A DNA stretch of 64,000 bases from Silurus meridionalis (lineage: Eukaryota > Chordata > Actinopteri > Siluriformes > Siluridae), in the NCBI RefSeq assembly GCF_014805685.1, contig NC_060898.1, positions 6,686,001 to 6,750,000 of the forward strand, read 5' to 3'. Numbering within the stretch: position 1 is the first letter of the stretch; each line of letters opens with the position of its first letter. The position numbers were made by a program, and so were the translations under genes. The notes under the pieces were generated by a model. It did no database searches, was not told the DNA's origin, and worked only from the letters and a program-made list of their open reading frames with translations. Below, piece by piece: positions 34,790-46,319 of the stretch.

Positions 34790-36995
34790 GTGTAGGATTT
34801 GATGTTGATATCCCCCAATCCATACTTGAGGCACCACTGAGACTCCATGGGATGGTCCACTGAGTGATGGCACCATTTGGGTTGTCAAGTGGGCGCCCTC
34901 CTTCCTGGGTGTTTTGCTGATAGGCCCACGACACCTCCAGAGGGTTCAGCAGTGAATCCCAGCGTCCCAGGTTCACTCCCTAGGTGCCATCAACTCACTT
35001 AAAGACCCAGGCGGAGTCTTTTCTCTTCACCCACAGCCAGTGGCTTCCCTTTTCCGCAGCCACAGAGAGGTCTTTGACCGCCTGCTAGGGGGCCTTTCCT
35101 CGTACTCCCAACTGCCTGGATGTTGTGGTGGCTACGAACCCTCTGCAACCTACTCTGCAACCTACTTCCACTGGGCGTACCTTTACATTCCAGCCTCGTT
35201 GTTGTGCCTCGGCTGCAAGTTCAGCGTACCTCAGCCTTTTCCGTTCATAGGCCTCCTCCACTGCACCTTCCCAGGGCACGGTGAGCTCGATGATGTAGAC
35301 AAGCTTGAGCGAGGCTGACCACAGATCAAGGTCTGGTCGCAGGTTGGTGGCTGCAATTTTAGCTGGGAAGCAAAATTTCTTATTCAAGTCTGCCAGCAGC
35401 TTCCAGTCCCGTGCTCTGCACAGCTGTCCAGAGTCTGATCTTATGGTGGTGAGGTTGGCTTGACCCTCACCCTCCCAAACAAATGGTGTTGGCTGCCACT
35501 GGGATGATGGGGGAGGAAGGGCATTCGCACTTGTCCAACGACTTTCCAACACTGCAGCAAGACACTTCAGCACCTGGTTGTGCCGCCAGGTGTAACGGCC
35601 TTGGGTGAGGCTGGTCTTGCATCCCACTAAGATGTGCTTCAGTGTTGCTAGACTTGGGCATAGAGGGCACGGGTCTTCGGCATACCATTGGCTTAGGTTT
35701 GCGGGAGAAGGCAGGACATCATAGGCAGCCCTGATGGTAAAGCTTGCCCTGAATGTCTCCATTTCCCACAGCTCTTTCCAGGAGATCTTCCTCTTCTCCT
35801 TCTCCTTCTCCTTCTCATGCCATCCACTGCCCTTGCTTTGCCTGTGCCACAGCTTGTGCGCACCTTCTTGCTTCTTCCTCCTGACGTACCTCCTGGACCA
35901 CCATCTTGCATCTCTGAGATGGAGAGGCCTTGCTCCACACTAGTGTACTGGCCCCAAGTTCAAGACCACTCCTCCCCTCCTGCACTCGGCCCACAATGTC
36001 CTTGTGTCTGAGTGCTGCCTTTGCCTGCTCAGTTGCAGTCATCGGGGTCCACTTCCTTCCGGTGGCCAAAATAGGGGCGGCTTGGGCTACAATTGGATCC
36101 TTCGAATCCAGTAGCATCATCTCCAGTCTGACTTTGGCACACTTGTACTCCTCTACCAGACTGGAAATGGGCAGGTGTAACATTGCTTTGCCGTAAAGTC
36201 CAATACTGCTGAGGCACCTGGGAAGGCCAAGCCACTTCCTTAGGTATGAGCCGACCAGTCTCTCCAGCTTTTCCACCTTTGAGAGCGGGACTTCGTAGAG
36301 GGTTAGTGGCCATAGGAGACTTGGAAGTAGTCCATACTGCATGCACCAGAGCTTCAGCTTGCCAGGAAGCAGGGTTCTGTCAATATTCTCCAGGCCACTG
36401 GCTACCTCCTTCCTAAGCTGCTCTACTTGCTCTTTGTCTTTAAGGGAGGCATCATACCAACGACCTAGGCTCTTCACTGGCTTCTCTGAGACAGTTGGGA
36501 TGGGTTCCTCGCCGATGTGGAACCGGTGGTCTGACAGCTTCCCCTTGATGATGGAGATGCTTCTGGACTTGCTCGGCTTGATCTTCATGCGATCCCGCTC
36601 AATGTTTTCCTGAAACTTACTTAATAGCCGTACAGTGCAAACCTTGGTTGTGGTGAGAGATGTGAGGTCATCCATGTAGGCTCTGACTGCCGGCAGCCTC
36701 AGCCCAGGTCTTATTTGCTGTCTGCCAACTGTCCATCTAGAGGCCCAAATGATGACCTCCATTGCCAGGGTGAAGGCCAGTGGGGAGATAGTGCAGCCGG
36801 CCATAATTCCCACTTCCAGGTGCTGTCAAGCTGTTGTGTACTCTGCTGTTGTCAGCACAGAGTTGGACGTCCTTGAAGTATGCCTTGACAAGGGTTGTGA
36901 GCGCTGTTGGGACTCTAAAGTAGTCAAAGGCTGTCCACAGGAGGCTGTGAGGGACTGAGCCAAAGGCATTTGCGAGATCCAGGAACACGTGAAGA
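34790..36995 (-). mobile_element. R2-group LINE with restriction-like endonuclease, 5' truncated
   Basis: This minus-strand non-LTR retrotransposon holds part of the reverse transcriptase, a zinc knuckle and a restriction-like endonuclease domain, the order of R2/NeSL/Hero-type elements. The 3' UTR is about 34,790-35,085. The open frames are unusually well kept: 332 and 225 codons with only one or two frame breaks. Base composition is more GC-rich than the flanks, which suggests a relatively young insertion. Its exact clade needs a phylogeny. Confidence 0.85.
35085..36988 (-). pseudogene. R2-group LINE polyprotein (RT plus REL endonuclease), two frameshifts
   Basis: Read on the minus strand from 36,988: LDLANAFGSVPHSLL is motif A of the reverse transcriptase, with its catalytic Asp. 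A frame break near 36,800 precedes GIMAGCTISPLAFTLAME (motif B region), and RAYMDDLTSL carries the catalytic YMDD (about 36,664-36,690). Next comes a thumb-like region. A second frame break at about 35,815 falls in a (CTTCTC)n run. After it come the knuckle CPLCPSLATLKHILVGC (CX2CX7HX4C, 35,619-35,672) and RYTWRHNQVL. The endonuclease follows, with RPDLDLW and ELTVPWE (catalytic Asp/Glu region), ending near a PVEVGCR block. The N-terminal DNA-binding part is missing. The element would cut target DNA and prime reverse transcription there; this copy cannot. Confidence 0.85.
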
Positions 36996-37689
36996 TCTGT
37001 ATAATAATTTGTATCGAAATAATTTAGTGCTTTGTATTATTGTATATTTAAAAATACTGCAAAATAATTTGTAAGAAGTCTAAATGATGACATCTTAAAA
37101 AACACGGCCTCTGATTGGTTCCTACTCAGCAGTTTGCCCAGACTTGTTGAGATCAAAACAGAATATTAATCCATATGGAAGAAGGTGGTGAAGGTAAGAA
37201 ACCTGCAGGCTGCCAGCTTTCAAAAAGGTGTCCAATGATTGATAAATAAATATTTGATTGCAGAACATTGTACCCTTATTGAAGTAGATGTTTAGTCGGA
37301 TCATGATTTTGCATACCATTGCATGAATGACTGCCTGTCACATAATACATTATTATAGTTATGATTAAAAATCAAATGATTAATTAGTTAGAAACTAGTT
37401 GATATGAATGACAGGAGCTATTAATTGTCTTATTATGAATGACTTGTTTGTCATTGAGTCTGTGTTTTGTAGGTCCTTCATTACCAAACACCAAGTAACT
37501 AAATTAATATGCAATTATGAGTCATTTACAAACTGTTAAACATTAAACTCTTGGTTACTTTAAAACTAACCTTCATCTGGGAGATCACAGGCAAATATAT
37601 GTGAATATTTGATTTGTTAACTGGTTGCATATGTCAGATTTATTCCATGACTCAGAATTGAGAAAAGCTGTTCAAATCAAATAGGCCAA
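36996..37689. other. Intergenic, no recognised feature
   Basis: AT-rich sequence after the LINE 5' truncation point. No gene or clear repeat was recognised. Confidence 0.45.
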
Positions 37690-37879
37690 TTGATGGAAGG
37701 TTTGCAAAAAATGCTCCCTTGTAAAAGTATTTTTTTTGTGTTATTTAAATACAAAATACAGTAGTTTTTATTGCTACATGGTGTGGCTGCTGTATTTTGT
37801 AGTTTATTTTTATATACTTAAAATTAGGGTATTTAGTATTTTATTTTAAAATACATTTTGGTGATCTTTGTTTAACCCT

Positions 37880-38180
37880 TTTAATAGTGATAGCAGTAGT
37901 ACTAGATGTAATAATAGTGGTAGCAATAGTAGATAAAGTAATAATAGTAATAGTAATATTTCTAAGAGAAATAGTTGCAGTTACTGCATTAAGAACATTA
38001 ATAGTGTACATAGTAGTACTTGTAGTAATAGTAGTAGTGATGGTAGGAAAAGTAATAGAAGTAGTACTAGTGTTAATTAAATAGTAGTTGCAATTGTAAA
38101 ATAGTAGTTGCAATAGGAATAGTACTAAGAGTAAGAGTAGTAGAAATAATTATATTAATGGTAGTATTAGTAGTAAAAAA
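37880..38180. repeat. TAG/TAA trinucleotide array, third segment
   Basis: Same texture as 33,590-34,680: irregular 'agtagtact', 'taatagtaa' and 'gtagtag' units. It is probably the far part of one original array split by the insertions at 34,682-37,870. Confidence 0.75.
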
Positions 38181-38918
38181 CTGAGGTGAATATACCTCTG
38201 TATAATTTCTGTCATGATTTTATTTACTCATGTAAGCATTATTAGTAGTATTCATTATAGTAATAAAACATTTTCTATTGAACATTTAATAATAATTCAA
38301 AAAGCAACAACTCCACGCTTCATGAGGTCTAATTTTTTTGTTTTATAGTCAGATTAGGATGTGAGTATTCAATCTTAATTTCAATAATCTTTCAATTAAA
38401 AGAACTCTGTGATGGTGTTTGAGTGTATTAAAAAACACTACTTCACTGCTTCTTATTTAAATGGGCTTTGATCGGCTTTTGAGATTTCTTTTTCACCTGC
38501 TGTTTTGTTTTGTTTGTAATCACACAGTTCTAATTGCCATACTTCGAGGGAACTTTTTTTTAAAAACCTAGAAGACTAATACAGGCTTGGCACCAAACCA
38601 AGGGAACATGAATTAAAAAAATAGTAGAAAGTAAATAAATGGAGAAACAAAGACTTGTTCACAAAAAGGATTTTAAATCTGGTCAGAGATTTTGAGTCAC
38701 CTATAGTACAAAAAAAGGAAAAATAATCTTTAATCGGAGAAAAAGAGATGTTTACCATTGATTTTGGTGGTGAAGTTCAAATATTCAGTTTCTGGCTCTG
38801 TTTGCAAGCTGGATGTTTGAAAGTGTGAAACAGGCATCTGTGAGTATGCACTAAGGCCAAAATCAAATCTATAGCTTTTTTGCTCCTTGTGGCTGCTTCA
38901 CCAAGGTATATCAACAGC

Positions 38919-38920
<2 letters not shown>

Positions 38921-38984
<64 letters not shown>

Positions 38985-39125
38985 AGAATAGTGAATGTTA
39001 TTGTGCTGATATGCAGAACCACACTTTGAGGGGGCATTGTTTGTTCAAAAAAGACTGTCCCAAAGGAAATATATGGAACAAATGAACACACTGTGTGTAT
39101 GCATGTGTGCATATATGTGTATGTA

Positions 39126-39184
<59 letters not shown>
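38921..39184. repeat. Two (TG)n microsatellites
   Basis: TG runs at 38,921-38,982 and 39,130-39,184, with 147 bases between them. Confidence 0.97.
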
Positions 39185-39185
<1 letters not shown>

Positions 39186-40755
39186 TATGTGTGTCTATGT
39201 GTGTGTGCACATGAGAATGAGAGCCCTGTCACTGGAGATATGCTAGCAGTTAACATGGCCGCTCCATTGTGTGGCTGCTACAGGATGAATAGGACTCATG
39301 CCTAAACATGGACAGACAAGTATTCAGCTCATACTAGGTCATGGCAGTCACCTCAACTGGGTGACGCCGAATGTTCATTCATTATAGTTCCATCAATGTT
39401 GAGGTGATTACCTGTTTACTAATGAAGACACATGTAAAACTGTTCACGATAAAGCTAATCTTTAAACAAACTTAACTTCATCATAGTTTTTGAGTTCTAG
39501 ATTTTTCATATATTTACACTGTGAAATATCTGTATGACAGAATATTATATTATTATAAAAAACATTTATTTGATGGCTAATAGGACCTAATAATCACAAA
39601 ACAAGCAGAGCTGATAAATAATCCCTCTGAATTAGGAATAATGTGAATAAACTGATATAAATACAGATGTGAATAGGGGTTTTTGTTTTCTTTTTTTGCT
39701 TAAAAAATGTGCATAAGCTGGAGGTTTTTACTTTCATGTTTGCACATGCAAGCAGTATCATACTATCTATGAAGCGCATTGTAAAAGAAATACCATGAAT
39801 GTGCAGCATAGCACCATGCATGTAGAACATTCCTTCATTCATATATAGAACCTGCCTGGACACAGTCATGTTGGTTTAAATTATGGCTACAACCACATTA
39901 AACAGACCAATTTTTAAAAGGCTCTTTGTCTTTCTGTTCACACTAATAATGAGATATGTTTTCCCATGTGGTTAAATTTAAAATGTAAAGAAATTTAGTT
40001 TTCTCCAAAAACAGCATAGTCAATTACGTATCAAAACAACAATGTATTTTTTAGTTATATGATATGATGTAAACTTTATAGTCCTTCCTTGTCTGTCCTC
40101 TTATTATGAGCTTTTCCTTAACATTGCTGCATCCATTAAAATGAACACATTTGTGAGTATATAATGGATGTATTTTCCTACATGCAATTTTTTGGAAAAT
40201 GTTTGAAAATGTTTAAAAACAATGGTGTAGATGGAGAGAGTTTTAAAACAAAAATGCAGTTTTCAGATCTGTGTGGATTGATGTGGATATAGCTTAAGTT
40301 GCAACATGCTTATAGTTTGGTACATGTAACCAGTTAAATTCATTGTTCTGTGGCTGGTACAAACAAAAATCTGCAAAACATGTTTTAAACAATCCCATGA
40401 TGCCAGATCTCCAGTTAAGATGATTGCACATTTGAGTGATGTAGCTGAGTATGAGAACTCAGTGCTCCACAAAATAGGTACAGATACAGACAGTATCATT
40501 GTTATACCCCTGTACTGAATGTTAGTCCTGAATCAATTAAAATACAGTTTTCATCATCCATTTATGTTATATTTATGCCAATTTATCTTTCTACAGTGAT
40601 TAAATGGTTATCTTCTATTATTGTCTATATATGCGATATATTATATATATTATATATTATATATGTATATGTTTTATATGTCCCACTGTGCCTTCTCGTT
40701 ATGTCTCTCATACTGTATAGTCTCTCACTGTACCATCTCATCATTTGCCCAATGC
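39185..40755. other. Intergenic, no recognised gene
   Basis: AT-rich sequence with no exon and no repeat that I could place. Confidence 0.5.
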
Positions 40756-40789
40756 CCCCCACCCCCCACCCTTCTCTCCCTTCCTCCCT

Positions 40790-41215
40790 CTCTCCCTCCT
40801 TGGCTCATTGGTGATTGACACTTACAAATTACCCGGCGGTGAAGCCATTGTGTGTGACCCCTCTCTCTCCCTCTCATCTCCAGTGAGGCGGCCGTTTTGT
40901 CATCTAATTACTGCGAATCCTGCTCCTGCTCCCTGCTGCTGCATTTTTAATGGGCCTGCCAGCCCACTCTCTAAACTCGTCTCTGTCCTCGCCTGCGCTC
41001 CCTCTGCAGGCACGGCTTCCCTTCCCTTCTTTTTTTTTATCAGTCTGTTTACCTGCCAGTGTTTTATCCGTCTGCACCACACAAACGCCACACACATGCT
41101 CCTGCTGAATGTGTCGTGGAGAAACTGAATCAGATCTCTTTTGCCCCTCGAAACACACACACGCAGAGCCTTCTTCTGGCTTGATATCAGAATATCCCAC
41201 TCAGGTGAGCATGCA
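40790..41215. promoter_or_regulatory. Candidate conserved non-coding element
   Basis: A unique, GC-richer block in an AT-rich desert. It carries a PBX-type TGATTGACAC (40,812-40,821), homeodomain-type TAATTA (40,905 region), 'ggcggccgttttgtcatcta' and a long non-repetitive run to 'cccactcaggtgagc'. It does not read as coding in any frame with splice support. Called on composition and motifs only. Confidence 0.3.
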
Positions 41216-41704
41216 GCAGCAAATGCTTCTCAGAATTTTTGATCTTTCAATATAATTTGAATAATTGTTTTATTTTGCTCACTTCTACAAAGACCCAAGT
41301 TTGTTTGGAGCATCATTAAGACCAAAATAAATCGCTGCTTGCATTTGTTGGGAATCATACCCTATATCATCATTAATTATAAGAAAAATAAAGTTGTAAA
41401 ATCTGCTTTTCAGCTCGTTTTCACATTCAGCTCTTAAAAAACACCCAATGATTCCATCACGTGAAAAAGAACAATTTTGCATAAAGGTCTCTGAAGTGAA
41501 AATAAAAACAACAAAAAAATTGGTAAAACATCGGGTTATGTCAGGAAGGGAGTAGCTACAAGTGTCAAATATTAGCATTAATTTTTGTATTATTATTTAG
41601 TTTTAAAATCAGTTTTGTGTTATTGTAAATGTAAATATAAATTATTTTCCTTTAGAACAGAAAGTCAGATTGATACCATTTTGTTTAGGTATATACTTGG
41701 ATAT

Positions 41705-41880
41705 TTCCAAAATGCAGAGGTGGGAAAAGTCCACACATCATTCATTTTAGTAGAAGTACAGATGTTCATGTGTTAAGTTTCTGACTATACTTTTAAAAGT
41801 TAAAGACGTTTGGGTTTTAAAGTACTTAAGTAAAAAGTAGCCATTACTACTACCTGTTTAAGTGTCACGGTGGTAACTAG
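41705..41880. mobile_element. MITE fragment (GCAGAGGTGGGAAAAGT type)
   Basis: 'gcagaggtgggaaaagtcc', 'agtagaagtacagatgttca' and 'aaagtacttaagtaaaaagt' are the texture of a common fish hAT-type MITE. It is related in style to 56,180-56,290. The far end is not identified and may be near 42,650. Confidence 0.5.
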
Positions 41881-42400
41881 ACCTCACGTCATATTAATAT
41901 TAATCACTGTCAATCGATTAAAATATTTAATCGCAACTTAATTGCACATTTCTGTCTGTTCTAAATGTACCATATATGGATATTTTATGTTTTTATTACT
42001 CTAAGCAACAGGGACCTTGAGAAATATGGATGCTTTATGCAAATGTATGTTTATTATTAGTAAAACCAAACTCAACATAGAGCATAAAGACGAAAAAATG
42101 TTGTAATTGTTTTAAAGTAATTATGGTGGTTTATATCACGTAGTTAACGACACAAAACTTAACTTTTTCTTGTTTCCACACGGACGGTTAATGAGGTGAT
42201 ACCGGAGCAACTATACCTCTTCTAACTTTCATACCGTTTACATAATCAAAGAATATTTGTATTTGATGTGAACTGTTTTATGTAAAAGTCATTTCGAGCT
42301 TTTTATACATATATTTATTATGTCTGTAAGGCAAGTATTCACTAAGATTCAGGTTGTTTTATGTGCGTGTCTGTGAAAAGAGAAAACAGAGACAGCAGAG

Positions 42401-42415
42401 AGCGCCCCCTGTCTG
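42401..42415 (-). promoter_or_regulatory. CTCF-like motif
   Basis: The reverse complement reads CAGACAGGGGGCGCT, matching the CTCF AGGGGGCGCT core. It may belong to the MITE that starts near 41,705. Confidence 0.3.
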
Positions 42416-43129
42416 TTTTCTTTATTTTACAAAAGCAGAGTGTTTTGTTGTTATTATGGGTGTGTACAAGCAAAACTAAACCCTTTACAGATTCGAATGA
42501 TGTGTTGCTTTTATCTGTATGATCAAAAAAGACAGTAATTTTACGTTTGTTACGGCGTTATGAGGAAAAAAAACACAAAACGCCCTGTCGCATTTGTCGA
42601 CCCCCAGAGGGGTAGTTTTGCGCATCTGTTCGAACCAATCACTTCTTCAGGGATTTCAAGGGAAGGAAAGAGTTGATGGTTTAAATAGCCCATCTTAATA
42701 ATTATTATTAATTATTATTACACCCACAACAGTCATTCACATTCATCTTTTTTAACCTGTTGATGTGTCTAATACATGTTTCACTTTGTGTAATTACCTA
42801 ATATGACTTTTTTTTCAATGAAATCCTGGTAATCATGATAAATTCCTCTCTTCTTTATACCATTCTGTTTATTTTTCTTAAGATCATTACCAGTCCTGCT
42901 GCACTACTGTTTCCACATAGAATAATCCACTTAAAGACATTTCTTAACAACCAAAAATGAAAGTGTAATTTTAGTTACAAAAGATTGAGTTGAGACCCAT
43001 AATGAGCAAATGAAACCTATTAAAGTGACCTAAGGAATAAACAATCTGTGGAACTCGACTCTGAAAGGAAACCCTGTCTTACATACCAAATAATTTCTAT
43101 TAATAAATATCAGAATAGTATTGTTCTCT

Positions 43130-43445
43130 CCACAATTATTTATATTAGATTGCCAGATTCACCTGCACATCTACTGTATGTATGTACTGCATCATATTGA
43201 GTGAATCATATGGTTACTTATACCTCAACTTACTGCACTTTAATTCATATTTATTTGCTTTACAGTTATTGCTGTTTGCACTGCTGATATGCATCATACT
43301 GTTTACCTGCACAGTCTTATGTTAACTACTGCACAATAACCTTACTCTTTCATTTCATTTATTTGCTATTTGCACTACTGTTTGGATCCTAACTGTATTT
43401 CATTGTCTTTGTACATGCACTCTGATACTGACAATAAAATGTAAC
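43130..43445 (+). mobile_element. LINE 3' UTR (Rex1-like)
   Basis: A run of 'tgcac' phrases ('tttgcactgctga', 'tactgcacaataac', 'atttgcactactgtttggat') ends in 'tgtatttcattgtctttgta' and 'gacaataaaatgtaa'. This is the standard end of Rex1/CR1-like LINEs in fish. Confidence 0.6.
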
Positions 43446-43537
43446 CTACCTGAATCTAAATGATCGATATGCAGTGAAAACTGGCAAAAAAATACAATTA
43501 TGAAGCAGTTTAGATGTATAGAGGAAGTGCGAAATAT

Positions 43538-44012
43538 ACACTCTATTACAAAAGTTTTTGGACACCCGACCTTAAGATTCGTTTGTGCTTTTTGAAAACA
43601 TTTCATTGGATTTTGAAAGGTGGTTTTAGAGATTTGTGATTATTCAGCCACAAAGGCTTTAATAAAGTCAGGTACTGATGTAGTGTGAGGAGGCCTGGGG
43701 TGCACTCAGTTTTCCAATTCATCCCAAAGTTCAGAGTTCAGTAGGGTTGAGGTCAGAGCTCTATAGATGGCCTCTTAATATCTTCCAATCCATTCCATGT
43801 AAACCACATCTTGATAGAGCGTGCTTTGTGCACAGGGCCATTGTCATGCCCATTTAGGTCTCCTAGTTCAAGTGAAAGGAAAATTTAATGTTACTGCATC
43901 CAAATACAATCAAAACACAATTGTGTGAGTCCAACTTTGTGGTAAAGGTTTGTGAAAGAAGCACAGACGGCTGGAAAAGACCAGTGTCCCAGTACTTTTG
44001 TCCTTATAGTGT
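43538..44012. mobile_element. Mariner/Tc1-like non-autonomous element
   Basis: Ends 'acactctattacaaaagttt' and 'acttttgtccttatagtgt' are imperfect inverted repeats. The interior shares 'gaggcctggggtgcactcag', 'gggttgaggtcagagctcta' and 'ctttgtgcacagggccattg' with 32,458-32,928. Confidence 0.8.
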
Positions 44013-44984
44013 ACATTGCAAGAGTAATGACAGAAAAGAATATATAGAAGATCATAAAGAAGCACCTGATGAAGTAGTTTGCGTTCTACATCTCACTATG
44101 ATCAACTTTCTCTGCTTTGCTTGCCTGCCTCTTAATCTCTCTGTAACTCTTTTTTTTCTTTCCTGTGACTGTCAAAGCATAGGATAAGAGACATTATCTT
44201 AGGTTGTCTAAAAAAAAAAAAGAAGGAAAAAAAGAAAGAGGATTGCTATCAGAATTCCCACAATCCCCTCTGGCTGTGATGAGCGGCTAAGCTGTAGCAC
44301 AGAGGAAGTCCCTTGCTGTCATAGCTCACATAGCTAGAAATCATCAAACCTTATCAGAATGTCATTCGAGAGAGGACAGGAGAGGGGAAAGCAGAGAGTG
44401 GGAGTAAAGAGTAAAAAAGAAAGATTAATATGATAAAGGCGAGATGTGGGCTTGGAAAAAGGAACGTGGGGATCCATTTGCATGAGTGGTTTGAAAAGAA
44501 AAAGTAAGAAAAGGTAGAGTAGGTGGGAAGGGGAGAACGAGCATGGTGGAGAGAAAACATGGAAAAAAAAAAAATTCAGAAGGAAGCAAATATGTTTTTC
44601 TTGTTCTTTTTTTTTTTAAATGCAGAGTTCGGTCCATGAGTCGGGTCGACAGAGAATGTAAAATACAGCAGTTGTCATATGTCTGTCAGCTACATGAAGC
44701 ACAATAGCATCATTTCATCAATTTTATTTGACCACAAAGAAAAAAAAAACAGTGGTGGTGGCAAGCAGAAGATTGAGTTCACGTTTAAAACAGGGCACTC
44801 TGCCCTGCAGCTCCCTGGGAGAAAAAAGGAGGGGGTGTGGCCTCTAGGCTCCTTCCTGCGTCAGGGACGAGGAGAAATACAGCCCTCGTAACTGTCAGAG
44901 AGAAAAAGAGCGAAAGAGAGAGAGAGAGCCAGAGAAAGAAAGGGAGGGAGGATGAGACGAAGGGAGCGGAGAAACAAATGGCCC

Positions 44985-45140
44985 AGCCTAAAGAGATAGC
45001 ACTCAATCAATCATCCTCAAACAAAAGCAGTGCTGCCCAGGAGAGTGTTTAAGGAGTGCTTATTTAATTAAAAGTCGCTCGCATAGTCTATTTATGTCCC
45101 CTCCAGCCTGCAGCATTAACCTTCCAGGGCCAGGACCAGT
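44985..45140. promoter_or_regulatory. Candidate conserved non-coding element
   Basis: Unique sequence after a purine-rich tract. It holds AATCAATCA (PBX/HOX-like), TTATTTAATTAAAAG (homeodomain-like) and 'tcgctcgcatagtctattta'. Composition and motifs only. Confidence 0.25.
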
Positions 45141-45320
45141 GAAGAAACGGTAGACTGCTGCAGGGTTACATTACGTATACAATCACATTGTTTTAGGGCT
45201 TCCTATTACTCCGCTTATCCCTATTATACTTATTAGTGTTTCTGTATAAATACAGCACAATTTGTAAAATAATTTCCCTGAAAACGTGTTAAAAAAAATA
45301 ACACTGTTGTCTGTGGTCTT

Positions 45321-45366
45321 TAAGTCTCATAATCTGAGGTTGTGAGTTTGATCCTCACACAGAGCA
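45321..45366 (+). pseudogene. tRNA-Met relic (3' part)
   Basis: 'gtctcataatctga' keeps the elongator tRNA-Met anticodon loop (CAT). 'ggttgtgagtttgatcctca' is its T arm and B box, and 'cacagagca' a changed acceptor 3' strand. The 5' acceptor and D arm are not recognisable, so it is a pseudogene. A T-run (45,373-45,384) follows. Confidence 0.75.
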
Positions 45367-45390
45367 AGAGTACTTTTTCTTTTTCCATGT

Positions 45391-45463
45391 GCTGAAAAAG
45401 CTCAGTTGGGAGAGTGTTACAATGTAGATCTAAAGGTCCCTGGTTCAATCCTGGGTTTCAGCA
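45391..45463 (+). tRNA. tRNA-Phe-like gene with anticodon GTA
   Basis: Exactly 73 bases fold as a tRNA. The acceptor GCTGAAA (45,391-45,397) pairs perfectly with TTTCAGC (45,456-45,462), followed by discriminator A. D stem is GCTC/GAGT; anticodon stem TTACA/TCTAA has one C-C mismatch; T stem CCTGG/CTGGG has two G-U pairs; the T loop is TTCAATC. The B box GGTTCAATCC and an A box with AGCTCAGTTGG are present. A Pol III TTTT stop is at 45,475-45,478. The body matches vertebrate tRNA-Phe closely ('agctcagttgggagag', 'gatctaaaggtccctggttc'), but the anticodon loop ATGTAGA has GTA (Tyr-type) at 45,424-45,426 instead of GAA. No CCA is encoded, as expected. It may be expressed, mis-charged, or a decaying copy. 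Confidence 0.8.
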
Positions 45464-45483
45464 TCGGGACTCCCTTTTGGGGA

Positions 45484-45640
45484 CATGGTACTTCAGTGGT
45501 TAAGGCTGTGGGTTACGTAAAGTCAGGGTTCAAGCCCCGGTATCGACAAGCTGTCACTCTTGGGGTCCCAGAGTAAGGCCCTTAACCATCAGTGCTCTGG
45601 GGATGCTGTTATTTCTCCCTTTAATTCTGCTTACCATTAT
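45484..45640 (+). mobile_element. tRNA-derived SINE
   Basis: The head has an A-box-like 'tacttcagtggttaagg' and a B-box-like 'gggttcaagccccgg'. The body 'gtcccagagtaaggccctta' matches the SINE at 61,129-61,310. The tail differs or is truncated. Confidence 0.65.
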
Positions 45641-46319
45641 CTATATAGTATTTTTTTTGCAAAAAGTACTGGTCAATACATTTTTGACACCTATGGATGG
45701 TCCAATCTTCTTATTTTACTCTTGAGTTCTACTCATATGATGCACAATTAATATTTACTTTGTGATTAATATTTAAAATTTTTATTTAAATATTATTTTA
45801 TATTTAATTTATAAAATTAACACTTTTCATCTGTAATTAAGTATTGTTGTCTGAAGAACAGAAATAAGAAAATCAGATACTACAAATTAGCTTTGAACAA
45901 CTCTTTAAAATAACAATATACAATCTGCAGTATTTATGTAAATTGCATTAAATGAAAAAAAGCTGGCGGTAAAGATTTTCTTAGCCTCACTTCTACAAGC
46001 GTACAAAAAAACCCAATATAAACAACAGGCTTTGTGGAAAAAAAATTGCATATGTCTAGGATTAATAAACAGATACAAAACCTTTTGGATTTTAATGTGT
46101 TATTTATATTATTTAATTACACTATTCATTACGGTTTATAATAAGGGCTGTTATGAAACCTGTTTTATTCGTTTAGTAGCCGAGGCTCTAATTTTCTCTC
46201 AAACAATCAAGAAGTGCATGTACACGTAAATATTCAATATTGGAATATGAAGATTTGTTAAGAAAGGAGACATTTCCAAATCTTGAATGGACTTATACTC
46301 TAGAAACATTAAAGCAGTG

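Noticed and set aside
33813..38113. Val/Ile-rich and Thr-rich open frames
   Set aside because: Translations of the degenerate TAG/TAA arrays; no membrane-protein gene is implied.
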